From contig SJRY01000075.1 of the NCBI GenBank assembly GCA_011319805.1, positions 1 to 64,000 on the forward strand: a stretch of 64,000 nucleotides of DNA. The letters run 5' to 3'. A program made the position numbers and the translations under genes. Under the pieces are notes generated by a model. That model saw only the letters and a list, made by a program, of their open reading frames with translations, had not been told where the DNA came from and made no database searches. This stretch comes from Macrocybe gigantea (taxonomy: Eukaryota; Basidiomycota; Agaricomycetes; Agaricales; Callistosporiaceae). The stretch's first letter is position 1. Every line of letters begins with the position of its first letter. Below are positions 24,379-36,922 of the stretch, piece after piece.

Positions 24379-26016
<1,638 letters not shown>

Positions 26017-26159
26017 GACGGAGGTGTTGTTGAATGGTGTGGAAGCTGACGCGGCTTGCAAGCACGCGTATTGATTACCAAAACGAGGCGTGAGAATATT
26101 TGTGTCTTGTTGCTTCAGCTCATTCATTTCTCGACCAGGGCCGCGGTGAGGACAGTGAA

Positions 26160-27014
26160 ATGGCACACGTTGTAACCGCTTTGGACCAGCCTTCCAACTA
26201 TAAGGATTCCCAGACTCGCGTTGACCGCCAGAGGCAGCTTGATTTGCTGTCCAAGTCGTCGACGTTATATGTAGGTCTTGTCTCCTGACGGCTTGTCCGC
26301 CTGATTCCTGAAGACGTTCTGAATTCGCGCAGATTGGTAATTTGAGTTTTTATACGACAGAAGAACAGATATATGAGCTTTTCTCAAAATGTGCCAGTCC
26401 AGAGGACGGCGGCGGCATAAAACGAATCATCATGGGCCTCGATCGGAACACTAGGTAAGCGTCTACACTTCCCTCTATCAAGATTTGTGTTCCTAAATAC
26501 TTTATGGACTGGACTAGGACGCCGTGTGGTTTTTGCTTTGTAGAATACTACACGCACGCCGAGGCGTTGGCATGCATGAAATACATCAGCGGAACAAAAT
26601 TGGACGAACGTATAATTCGTTGCGATTTGGATCTCGGCTACAAAGAAGGACGACAGTTTGGCAGAGGAAAGAGCGGCGGTCAAGTTCGGGATGAGCACCG
26701 CCAAGACTACGACCCCGGACGAGGCGGGTGGGGTGCACAGGCTCAACGCCTTGAAATCGAGCGAAGGAGAGAAGTCGAGGAGAGATACGCCGATGCTCAG
26801 GAAGGTCCGGGCGCTGTCGCTGGAGGTGGCGGTGAATGGAAAGAACAAGAAGCCCCGCACGAGAGGAAGCGTGCCCGCTCACCGGAAGACGAGGGCGAGA
26901 ATGGTCGGATGGTACGTCTGAATTTCGTCAAAATAATGACCGAATGGAATTATATTTATTTTTCAGGCGCATCGCACTCGACTCGAAGAGGACTTGGAAG
27001 CCGAGCGGATGTAG
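26160..27014 (+). CDS. CBC2: Nuclear cap-binding protein subunit 2 (CBP20)
   Basis: CBP20, with CBP80, binds the m7G cap of nascent RNAs in the nucleus. It begins [14 protein letters not shown] and has the RRM with RNP2 [15 protein letters not shown] (joined across an intron whose donor is GTAGGT after LY) and RNP1 CGFCFVEYY. The conserved stretch [22 protein letters not shown] follows, then a Gly/Arg/Glu-rich tail. A last intron (about 26909-26966) joins the final [15 protein letters not shown] exon. Size is near 230 residues, slightly longer than the animal protein because of the tail. Confidence 0.95.
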
Positions 27015-27102
27015 TTGCTGCTATAATTTGTCGTGTAAATTATTTGTACTACCGTTCATTTCAATGTTATGAGACGAGGCGTCTTCATTATTATGGCTGG
27101 TC

Positions 27103-27710
27103 CTAATAGACAACCCTTGCATGTAGAATATGATTTGCCTGCAATTCATCGCGCGGCAAGCGGCGTAGATGAATCTGGCGCACCAGACGATGAGCTTCGG
27201 CTTCAGATTCCAATTCCACAATAAATCGAGAGTAGAGAGAGAACTCGTTTCGGGGTCTGCAAAATAAGTCCGCTAAGACGCTGGCGTAACAACGCCGGAG
27301 AGCACGCACAATACAGCTTGGAATATTTTCGCGCGTCCTTGATGCCGTGCGATTTTGAACTCCCTGAGGACGGCCGTGACTATGTCTGGTGTGAATCTGC
27401 CAGGAAAGCCAGAAACGGAGACAAATTTTGATGGTCTGTTAATCCCGCCTTGAGGTTCTTCATCGTTTGCGATGCCCCTCGCTGCTGCATCAGCTCGGCC
27501 TTTCTGGCCCCGCATCCGACTTCTGATTATTTGCTGGCTCAGAGGTCTGCACGCCGTCATCTTTCCGCAATATGTCATTTCCAGCAGGAGGCGCAGATTA
27601 TTCTGAAGGTAGTCCTGGTGCGCCAAGGTTATGACCGCACCCCCTGTGGGCTCGAAGTGGTTGTATTTTAGCGTCACTGGTTCGTCTCTCGTTAGTTGGG
27701 TTCGTTGCAC
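27103..27710 (-). CDS. Conserved hypothetical protein with RRM-like halves
   Basis: Two exons join in phase across a GTGCGT..CAG intron near 27312-27263. The first exon runs from [20 protein letters not shown] and has a segment reading [17 protein letters not shown]. The second has [20 protein letters not shown]. This resembles a degenerate RNA-recognition fold, with a beta strand at VSVSGFP and a second at SRFIVELES, but the match is by eye only. No targeting signal is clear. It sits about 370 bp upstream and divergent from SNRNP27. The function is unknown; a mitochondrial or RNA-binding role would be guesswork. Confidence 0.6.
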
Positions 27711-28077
27711 ATAACATGGCCAATGCTATGCACACACACCATCAGTGATGCCTTGCACTCCTCGGCGAAGGGCGGCACGTTGAACGTCGGCAGGGAGACT
27801 CGTCGCTGGCAGGCCCTGGATTTCTATTTGTTTCGTGTCTTTGAGACCTGCCAAAAGCCAGATGAAGCAGAGCACAAGTCGTCACTTGCTATTCGTGGTG
27901 AAAAAGTGCACGGAGCGTACTATCCCAGTTTCTTATCCTTGCAGGTTTGACTCGTGTTAAGGCCGCGGCAAATGACACCGGACTAGGTCGCATTGGCCGC
28001 GATGAGTTTTTGGAAGAGGTGAAGACAGAGGTCACACGTGACGCAGGCCATCTCACTTTCTTCTCTCTACTTTCCTC

Positions 28078-29003
28078 ATGTCATCCCGTCCAGAGCCCCG
28101 CAGACGTGAACGAAGCTGGGAGAGAGACGAACGAGACCGCGATAGGGACAGGTACCCAAGAGGGGGTCGCGGTGGTTACGACGACCGTCGCAGGTCACGC
28201 AGTCCCCGTCGGGACAGGGACAGAAGAGGTGCGTTTACTATGACATTTCTTTCTGCGACAAGACTTTAACCAAGTTATTGCAAAGATCGAGACAGAGATA
28301 GATATGACTACCGACGAGACAGAGACGACGACCGCTACAGAAACTCGAGAGACTACAAAGGTGAACGAGAGCGAGAGAGTAGGAAAAAGGACGTCCGCCA
28401 TCATGAACGTGAGGACAGAAAGGAATCATCTCGAAAAGAGGACGACAGATCCAGTTCACGCAGGCAAGACGACTCGTCTCGTTCCCAGCCTCCTGTAGCT
28501 CCAGCGCTGAGCAATCTAGTTGTCAACGGTGAAACTCCCGACGGAGGCATGCCAATGTCCGGACTTGCTTTATCTGCAGACTCCACTCCCCCAGAGTTCT
28601 TGCGGCCTAGTGTCGCCCCAGAATCTCAGAATGGAGAAGCAGAGGAGGGCGAGGAGATGGATGCTGTCAATGAGGATGACGCCACGATGATGGTCATGAT
28701 GGGTCTTTCAGGATTCGGTTCTACAAAGGTCTTTCCGGCTTTTTTCAGTCATAGTCGCACTCTCCGACATGCTTAATTCAGGGCAAACAAGTTGTTGGAA
28801 ATCAAGAAGGTAGCGTAAATATCAAGAAGGTGAGAACGTGGCGTCAATACATGAATAGGTTCGTGCTATGCGCTATGACATCGCTGCAGAGAACTGATCA
28901 GAAAGGATAGGCGTGGAGGCTTCAACAGGCAGGCTTATTCATCGCACTTCTTTCTGGTGTCACCGCTAACGAGTTGCACAGGCCGCTTGATAAAATTAAG
29001 TGA
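28078..29003 (+). CDS. SNRNP27: U4/U6.U5 tri-snRNP 27 kDa protein (SNRNP27)
   Basis: SNRNP27 is a small tri-snRNP component that influences 5' splice-site choice. The N-terminal half is Arg/Asp/Ser-rich (MSSRPEPRRRERSWERDER, followed by RD repeats). The C-terminus is the diagnostic domain: MMGLSGFGSTK, then GKQVVGNQEGSVNIKKV, then RTWRQYMNR and RGGFNRPLDKIK at the stop. The last domain is split by three introns, one leaving an exon of only 18 nt (about 28911-28928) with normal AG..GT borders. The spacer upstream (27711-28077) has only non-conserved ORFs and probably contains the promoter. Confidence 0.92.
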
Positions 29004-29326
29004 CATGGTTGACATTGAGATAGAAGCCAGGCTTTCACGCTTTCGCAATATCATGATGCATGTACAGTTAAGTATCGCTTGTAAATCAGAAATTCGTCGC
29101 AGTTTCACAATTGTGACACAGACATGAAGGGAACAGAATAGGACATGTCCAACGAGTGTAGGTCTCGAGTAATATTTATTGAGACTACAAGGTACATGTC
29201 AAATCGTAAAAAAATGGAAGAATATACGGATACGTCAACAGAATAAAAACAAGGAACAGACATCAGGTCCGTAGCGAAACTACAGAGATAGCGACGGGAC
29301 GGGCGAGACCACATGGAACAGGCGCA
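29004..29326. other. Convergent spacer between SNRNP27 and eIF1
   Basis: The two genes are tail to tail here. Only 3' UTR-like A/T-rich sequence is visible. Confidence 0.45.
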
Positions 29327-29863
29327 TTAGAAGCCATGCACTTTGATAATGGACTTGCTTATGCCGTTTTCAATGAGGAAATTGGAGATCTTGGTTCGTT
29401 GGTCTCCCTGGAGTTGAATGACTTCGCCCATGGTTTCATCATCAACTATGGTGCCGTTGCAGGCAAATTCCTGAGTAATCAAGGGTCAGTATATGCTGGA
29501 GCGGTGTTGGAGGAGTGAAAACTGCAGAAATGAACGTACCTTCTTGAACGCCTTGAGAATTTTTTTAGATCATATTCTGATTCGATAAGAAGTCAGCATC
29601 CATAGGTTGTCAAGGGATGGGGAGTGGACGTGCTCACCTTTAGGCAGGCCCTGCAAGGTCGTCAAAGTTTTCCTTCCATTTCTCTGCTGGATGCGGATGT
29701 GGATATGATTCGCTTGAGATTCGACGTCTTTGCTGTCTCCGAGTGGGTCGCCCTCGTCTGCAAAGGGATCTGACAAAACAGGTTGATAAGGTCAGTTTTA
29801 CGGGCTAGTGATGAGGCTGATAAGAAAGGGCGCACCAAAGGAATTGAGGTTCTGTACGCTCAT
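29327..29863 (-). CDS. SUI1: Translation initiation factor eIF1 (SUI1)
   Basis: eIF1 binds the 40S subunit near the P site and enforces start-codon fidelity. The protein starts MSVQNLNSF and has DPFADEGDPLGD, then HIHIRIQQRNGRKTLTTLQG. After introns it continues YDLKKILKAFKK, EFACNGTIVDDETMGEV and IQLQGDQRTKISNFLIENG, ending IKVHGF. Length near 115 residues is normal. The A7 run (T7 on the plus strand, 29560-29566) in the DLKKIL region is one base too short to keep frame. For such an essential gene, this is very likely a sequence error. Confidence 0.94.
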
Positions 29864-30057
29864 GCGAGGTTTGGGAGTAATATACAAGAAAAGAGGAGGC
29901 TGAGTGGAGAGTGTGTACTTGGTGGTTGAGAGACGAGAGGAAAGTTTGAAGAGGCTGTGATTCTTGGCCACTTTTGCTGAATTTATCGAGTGCTCATGTA
30001 AGCAATTATCATGTCACATTTGTGTCACACTGACTCGTCACTTCACCGCTTTGAGTC

Positions 30058-30708
30058 ATGGCGTCCACAGAAAGCCGCCCAAAGCGAAAACGACCGCCGA
30101 CGTTTCAGCATTATCCTGCCGAACGAGGTAAGCGTGGCTACTTTCAATGACGGCCGCAATTCATGGCCGCGTCCTCAGCAAAAAAATTGAAGCAGACATG
30201 GGTCCTGAAGGCTAAAATCAAGAGCCAATGGAAGGCCCAGAAGCGGAAAGACACTGCTTTATCAGGTGCTCCTGTGCCAAAATACGAGGAGGACATCAGG
30301 GAGTCAGACGAGCTAGACGTGGGATCTGAGCTTGACGCTCGTTCAAATGAGGGCGATGTCAGGAAATCGTCCATCCTATCTTGGTCTACGAGTCGCTCTC
30401 CCAAATCAGCAAAAGCTAATCTACCTTCGACAAAGGACAACCGAGGCCGGCAACGAACGAGCCAAACGAAAAGCGAGGATAATGTCACTCCGTCGTCTCA
30501 ATCTTTACGCGAAATCAGCAGGCAAGCCTACTCAAAATCGTCCCTTCACACGTACAAATCAGCCCCTCTACATAAAAAACGAGGGCACGTCACGCCCAAT
30601 GACCACGAGCCACACAGGAAAGGAGGAAAGGGGCAGCCCGATATGAAGTTGCGCATGAACGCCATGCTAGCGAAGATAGAAAGGGATCTTGCTTCTCAAG
30701 GCCAATGA
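30058..30708 (+). CDS. Putative rRNA-processing protein, FYV7-like
   Basis: The first exon encodes MASTESRPKRKRPPTFQHYP and a short intron (about 30130-30178) follows. The second exon begins KKLKQTWVLKAKIKSQWKAQ and the C-terminus is basic (KGGKGQPDMKLRMNAMLAKI). The overall composition (short, very basic, coiled, with a conserved C-terminal QPxMKLRMNxMLxKI motif) resembles the FYV7/TAP26 family of small nucleolar rRNA-processing factors. I infer this from motif memory. It is divergent from eIF1 across about 194 bp, which would fit a ribosome-related role. Confidence 0.55.
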
Positions 30709-30762
30709 ATGTATCACCATGCAGAATATACCACGTTCCGTATTAATATGCAGACATTGGAA

Positions 30763-31894
30763 TTATGATCCTGTGTTTTCCTTATCCTCGTCGCCCGTCT
30801 GCTGGTCCGAGTCCTCCGCCTTGATAAACCTCTGATCTAGACTTCCGAACAATGGCCGGGAATTTGATCTATTCGACCCCTCGCTGGTGATAGTAGTGAC
30901 GGAGGAGATGGGTTTAGGACGCTCGCTCAAATGACCGGGCCCAGGATCGTCGAACTCGTCCACCAACCCCAGTGCCCTGGTTTCCGAGGCGTTCGCGCCC
31001 CCTTCAGCACCCGAAGTCGATGCAGTCAAGGCCAAGGGGGAAGGTGGAGGACTGCGTGACTTTGATCGGCGGGCATCATCATGCAAGAAGGGGATTGGGG
31101 AGAATAGAGGTGTGGATGGTGCTGATTGGCGTGCCGAACCCAGTGTGAGGACACTTCGCCCTGTTGAATTTGTGTCGGTCTCGGAGATAGGTGGGAAGCT
31201 GTCCCATGCTGAGGTCACCAAGAGAGACTTTTCGACAGCGCGGAGATACTTTCCAACCGACTTGTAGTGTTGTCTCGGATTGACACAGAGTTCGCATACT
31301 CTCTGAATCGTAAAGGGAGGTCTGAAGGTGCAATGGAGTCAGTCATAACAGACATTTTATAATAAGGAACAGAGTATTCACGCGTCAAAAGCGTCCAGTT
31401 GTGCGAAGATGTAGCCTTTTAGCTCATTCGCTTGGTCTTCCGTCATGTAGCTGACCGGTGTTTCGTTTATGTGCAGAGCCGCGGGTCGAGGCGGAAATGG
31501 GGGCAGTTTGAGACCTCCATTGGCAAGGTTGATTGGTTCGAACGAGGAAGGCGTGGGTGGGCGCTGAGCATTGGCTAGAAATGCAGCAGTGTTCTGTTGA
31601 GGCATGGCGATATTCGCAATCAGACCGACTCGTCGAACAACATTCCACTCACCTGAGATACTCTGTTTTGATTGCACCGCGCAAGGTAGTCCAGTCTGTT
31701 CTAGCGAGCTATGAGCGTGAGGTCAATGGAGTGGTCGCTGGACGCACTGTGGCCCAATCGTGTCAGTAGACGCGATATTGCCTAAAAGCCCGTCGTGTTC
31801 TGGAGTTCAAAGATGTTAAACACGATCCTGAGCGTTTATGGCGGATTGCAGACCGACCCGGAAGCCACTGGTAATTTTCGTCGATGGATGACAT
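30763..31894 (-). CDS. PPP4R2: Protein phosphatase 4 regulatory subunit 2 homologue
   Basis: PPP4R2 is a regulatory subunit of the PP4 Ser/Thr phosphatase. The key segment is RPPFTIQRVCELCVNPRQHY and KYLRAVEKSLLV, which matches the family core (PFTIQRLCEL, then FLRxxEKxxxV). Upstream are NTAAFLANAQRPPTP and LPPFPPRPAALHINETP. The C-terminal part is Ser/Pro-rich and acidic, ending DEDKENTGS. The N-terminal exons (31894 to about 31600) are assigned from a start reading MSSIDENYQWLPG and an IASTDTIGP segment. Exact splice sites there are uncertain, and a small indel cannot be excluded. Confidence 0.75.
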
Positions 31895-32137
31895 GGTGAT
31901 GCCAAGAGAAGGTTACGGAGATTCAATCAAGGACATCCCCAGCGATCGAGGAATCCGCTTCTCGGCTGTGTCCTGAGCTCGACAGGTCCGCAGTAGGAAT
32001 CAGCCGCACTGCCTGACGACGAGAGCAGTGCACGGAACTGTACAGCCATATGTAAGAGTCGTGTTTTTTTTTGTTTTCCGTTCCTGGCTTCCAGTCAGCC
32101 CACTTGCTGCGAGACCGAACCCTGTTTTATATATTTC

Positions 32138-33971
32138 ATGACAGACAACTACGCACGCCTACGTGATACCCGTCAGACTATACCCATGAAGCCCTTCTTC
32201 TCCTACTTGGCAGACACTCATAGGTCAAAGTCCCCTGTCAGTGCCTCAAGGAAGCGCAAGCTTCTGCTATCCTATGCACCCGATTGGTAGGTCCCCCTGC
32301 TCTCATTAAAATCTCACAAACCGTCACGATTGAGCCCCCCTCCGACAGGATATTGACTATTCTGCTGGCGTAAGTTCGGCTGTTTTAGTCGTGATGTGTG
32401 CTCTTCACTGACTCACAGGTCAACAGTGCAGCATTCTTTTCCTTGGACAAAGTCGAAGGATACAAGCGCCAGTTTTCTCTCGAGGATACCTCGTACGTAC
32501 CCCACACTACTCTTGCGATCTCGCTCATGCGAACCCTTTCCCTAGCCTGCGCCATACGTAAGCCTTAGTCCATGTGCCATAATCAGCACATCCCAGTGTA
32601 ACCTGGTTTCTTCCTAGCTACGCTCTGAAAGAACGTGTTCCTGTGTGTCAAATTTGATCTTATCTTGAACTGAAAGGTTGACTGAATCTATTTCAGAACG
32701 TGGCTTTATACCTGATCTGCTTCGTCACCCCTTTGCTGCTTCAGCCAATCATCAATTTATTGACGATACGATCATGGTGGGATCTCCACAACGGTGAGCA
32801 TCACATTACCCTGTGCAGTGGTCGGCGCTCATTGGCATTATCCGCTTTAGCAACCTTGGGCTGTGAGTCGGCATAAGCATCTCCGTAATCTAAAACTTGA
32901 GACCCCATTTTGTAGTGATTTTAGGCCTTGCAATGACCGGTTCCATCACCCAGTTTGTCAAGATCACGGTGGGCCGTCCGCGACCAGGCAAGTCTCTATA
33001 AATAGTCGCTATCAGTATTCTTACGGTCTCTGACAGATATCATTGACCGATGCCAACCTCCCGCTGGCTCCGTTGACCCTCCATTTGGCCTTTCCAACGT
33101 GACCATATGCACCCAAACGGATGCCGCCATTCTCCGCGATGGATTTCGCAGCTTCTTTTCAGGGCATTCTAGCTGTACGTTATTATGGGTGACTGCATCG
33201 ACTGACGATTGACAATGGAACGCAGTGTCGTTCGCTGGTCTGGGTTTCTTGGCGTTCTATATTGCTGGCAAGCTTCATCTCTTTGACAAAAGGGGTTATG
33301 CAGTAAGTTTACCTGCACCTCTACTCGAAGCTATTCCTCTTCTGAGATATTAATCTAGCCCAAATCATGGCTTGCACTCTCGCCGTTCGCAGGTGCCTCC
33401 CTTGTCGCCATTTCGAGAACGATGGACTATCGCCGTATGTCCTTTAGCGCCCTGACTCGCAGTCCCATTGCTAAACCGATTTCACCTAATAGATCACTGG
33501 CATGACGTCCTAGTTGGCTCTTTAGTCGGCACGGTCATCGCCTACTTCGCGTACAGGCAGTACTATCCCGACCTCGCTTCAGAGCTCTCTCATCGGCCTT
33601 ACTCACCGCGCATTGGGAGGGAGGACGCCGACTCGCTGCCCACGCACCAGTATGCGCCCACCGCTCAGCATGCGCAAGAGCACGAGGAGCAGCTGCACGG
33701 CTCCTCATCCACAGCCTATGCGAATCCCTTCGCGCCTGCGCCGATTCACGGAGGTGGTTACGGTGGCAACGGCGCTGTGGGCGGAGCACCGTATAAGGAG
33801 GACTACGAGCTCGAAGGGACCGTCTTGCGGCCCAGCCCTGGCCCGTTGGATCATGTCTGGCAGGACGGTGCAAATGCGGTGTCCGCCCCGCGCAGCGTGC
33901 CCGGTGGCGGCCGCGATTCTCCAAGGAGCTCCAGGCCGGGGTCTCGTGCTGGAGCGCGAGAAATTGTCTGA
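32138..33971 (+). CDS. PAP2-family lipid phosphate phosphatase
   Basis: This multi-pass membrane phosphatase of the DPP1/LPP type acts on phosphatidate, diacylglycerol pyrophosphate or related lipids. The three phosphatase motifs are visible: KITVGRPRP near 32970, FFSGHSS near 33160-33230, and SRTMDYRDHWHDVLVG near 33415-33520. Hydrophobic segments lie between them (VALYLICFVTPLLLQPI, GLGFLAFYIAG, GTVIAYFAY). At least seven short introns are needed. The long Gly/Ser/Pro-rich C-terminal tail ends GSRAGAREIV. Two in-frame ATGs, 32138 and 32186, could start the protein; I give the outer one. Confidence 0.88.
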
Positions 33972-34338
33972 ACGGAACGCCTTTGAACGAATCGCTCCTT
34001 CCTACCATCACATGTCCCCGTCTTTGGTTTACAGTTTTGTTTTTTTTTAATCTGTCACGGTGCTTGCAAGGTAAATCAGGGCGGATTTTTGCTTTTCATG
34101 CCACAGAATGCCTCAAGTTAACATTTTGACGTCTATTCATGCGGACCACTTCCACTACTTGTATCATGATCCTGCTTCACTGTTGATGTAGGTTAGCTAG
34201 CCTGGTCTACATAAGCGCCTAGCATTTCGAGGCAAACGTGTTCGTTTGTATTGTAACGATGCCGTACTGATACAAGGACGATTATAAACATGGCCACTAT
34301 TCTATGAGATAAGCTTCGATACATCTAACAGTGTGACA
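33972..34338. other. Convergent spacer between PAP2 phosphatase and TFIIB-like gene
   Basis: Only A/T-rich 3' flanking sequence is seen. No gene is supported. Confidence 0.45.
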
Positions 34339-36486
34339 TTATGACAAGATTATCGACATTTGTAGTGTGTCAATCGTATTGTTCTTCGTAGTTTGTTGAG
34401 GATATGGATCTGGCGTGGGTGGGCGCCACTCATCAATGACGACTTCACCGCCGTGTTCGCTGCGTAAATTTGAAAACCCGTCGCGGCTGTATGAATCCAC
34501 ATCATCTTCGCAAGCCACGTCCTCGATTTCAAAGGATTCCAAGCCGGAAAAAGCCATTTCTTCGAAGCGCTTGGCATCGCGCTCGGACTTTTCATCTTCC
34601 TCGAGGAACCGAGCGAGGGCTTCCAAATTGATCCGTTGTGACGTACGCCTGACTGTCCCAGAGCTCTCGAGGCTGGCATGTTCACGTTCCGCGTCCCCAA
34701 CGCCCTTCTTCCGCCTCTTCCTAGCAGGGATCTCGGGGCTTCACTGCCTTCCCGCTCAGTGTCCCATCTTCCCCAGTCATCGAACTGGTCTTGCAGGGAG
34801 CGTATCTCCGCATCGGATCTGAACAGTCCCTCCAGCTCGCCTTCGGCAAAGAGCTCCTCGTCGGCGATGTCGTCCGCGCTTCGCGTCGCTGATAGAAGCT
34901 GTAGTCGCGTAGGTGCTTTACCGAACGCGAGGGACGATGATGGTGCGCTGAGGATGTAACTCGTAAGCGAGAGAAGATGCTGGAAATGTGGTCGTCGAGA
35001 TGCTGGGATGGTGGATTGAACCGTTGATGGGACGATCCCTTCGTCAAGTGCGGCGTACGGTCGTTTTTTTGGCATGCGTTGGGTGAACTTGACCGACAAG
35101 GGGTCAAGGAGAAATTGGGTGGCATCATCAAGAGCCCGGCTCTTGCCTTTCCTGCGGTCCGCCTTGACAATCTTAGAAATAGTTTTGAGAGGAGTAGGAG
35201 ACTGCAAGGCAGTGTGAACGGCTGCATCGGTCAATAGGCTGTCATCCTCGTCATTTTCGGCGTCACTCGTGTCCAGAGTCACTGTCGGCTTCGTGACGCC
35301 TCGCCACAGCTCGTCTTGCAACTGTAACACATCCTTGAGCCCCTTGGCGACAATGGCGCGTTTTCCGACCTGAGCGCGTCCTTTGAAACGTTTGTACTGT
35401 GTAAGCCAGGGCACGTTTTCTATCCATGTGTTCACCTGTCCTTGGAGCAGTTTATAACGACCCATAATGACGTTTCGACTGGCGTTGCAACGTGCCCCAA
35501 GACAATAGGCTACTTCACCGAGGTTTCCGAGCGGTTCTCGTAGTTCAGCCTCAATTCCGAGAAGGAACATGGCGCAGGCTGTCGGGCTGCTGGGAAGTCT
35601 ATTCAGGTCGTGGTCAGGCGCAAGGCGCGCAAGAAGGGTTGATAAAACGGTACATGTGTGAGATACGGTCCGGAGGCAGACGGACTCAAGTTGTCTGACG
35701 GTTGGCGGAGATAGATTGAAATCATCCTGCAGGATAGGGTCGTGGAGCACGGAAGAGAGGTGCGTGTGGATTGATGATATATGGACGGAGGGATCGCAGG
35801 ACGTGAGAGATAGCTGAAGGAGGGTGGTTACAGAGGTGAATGTCTTTGCAAGAGCGGGATAGGATTCATCTGAGAGGAACGCAATATCGCGGAGAGAATC
35901 TGGTCGTTTGGATTCTCGAAGAGCAATGGCGACGCAAGCCCCCGCCACTAGTTTCGCTCTGCGCCCCAAGAGAATCGTTGTTGGGCCAGCGCCTGATTGA
36001 AAAGCGCGGTTGCCCGTGGAGATAATCCTGGAGCATTGACGGATTGGGCAAGAGATTGAATATACGAGGTTACGGCAAACTAGGTAGATCCGAGTCAGAG
36101 AAGGGTTTTCAAGGAGAAGTAAAATTTCATGTAAAGGAATTGCGGGGCGTATAACTACCGATGTCATGTTCCCCAAAATGTTGATAAACTAGGATGAGAT
36201 CAAAGCGTGGTGGCAGATAGACGTACCAAATTTTTTCTGTCCCTGGCTTCTTTTCCTTGACCGGACAAGGCCCAGTTAGTTCCGGCTCGGAAGCTCTTGA
36301 GAACAGCAGGTGCGGGTTGTTCCAAGAAATTGGGGTGTATGTAGATGTGCTGCTGAAATTGTCGAGATGGGAGGTAAGGATCGACTGGGACGGGTCAACA
36401 AGAGTGCCACATGTCGTACATATAGCAGAGCCGGCGTCGTCGTCCCAGCCGGTGCTGCCGCCGCACTGTGTGCACTTGACGGGCAT
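34339..36486 (-). CDS. TFIIB/BRF-like transcription factor
   Basis: The protein starts MPVKCTQCGGSTGWDDDAGS and has a TFIIB-type zinc ribbon (CTQC at the start, AICTTCGT further on). Cyclin-fold helices follow (NLVYSIS in one frame and SYIQSLAQSVNAPGLSP in the other, then AKLVAGACVAIALRESKRP). The C-terminal half is acidic and Ser/Arg-rich, ending after RPPTPDPYPQQT. This is the architecture of TFIIB family factors such as BRF1 of the RNA polymerase III factor TFIIIB; BRF is the better guess, but unproven. The frame breaks twice, at the C4 run 35964-35967 (before the KLVAGA helix) and at the G4 run 34735-34738. Each is mended by a single extra base. It is divergent from trehalose phosphorylase. 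Confidence 0.7.
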
Positions 36487-36922
36487 AGTCAACTCGTTGG
36501 AGGAAAGGATCGTTGTGCGTGGACAACACGTGCCAGGCACGTGCTCGTACCTGGTTTTGTGTGGCGGGGACCCCTGTCTCTCGCTTGTCGCCCTGCTGAT
36601 CGGCAGTATTGTTGCCTCGGTGAGCGCGCTGATCTGCTGCAACGACGCGGACACGTCGAGGACCCGTGTGGGTTTCGTCGTGGATCCTAGATGTAGAATG
36701 TGTTGCATGTAACCATTCTGAATGCGCGTGCGTGCTCCACATTTTGGGGCAGTTGTGTGGAGATTTCTCTGAGGACCATCATCACCCTTCCCTGACTCGC
36801 CGACTTGCTAGTCCCCTTTTTCTCATCCTTTTATTTAGCTATTCCCATCTTATCTTTTACTATATATTATGCCATCTATCCAAGCCTCATTCCTTCTTTC
36901 TTCCTCCCCTCTCAACCCACCG
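36487..36922. promoter_or_regulatory. Divergent promoter region, TFIIB-like gene and trehalose phosphorylase
   Basis: About 435 bp separates the two start codons. CT-rich blocks at 36780-36920 directly precede the trehalose phosphorylase start, a common feature of strongly expressed fungal promoters. No specific factor site is claimed. Confidence 0.4.

Noticed and set aside
34350..36176. A single 608-residue open frame as the whole TFIIB-like protein
   Set aside because: It is partly out of frame with the conserved cyclin region and with the true C-terminus; two one-base breaks explain the mixture.
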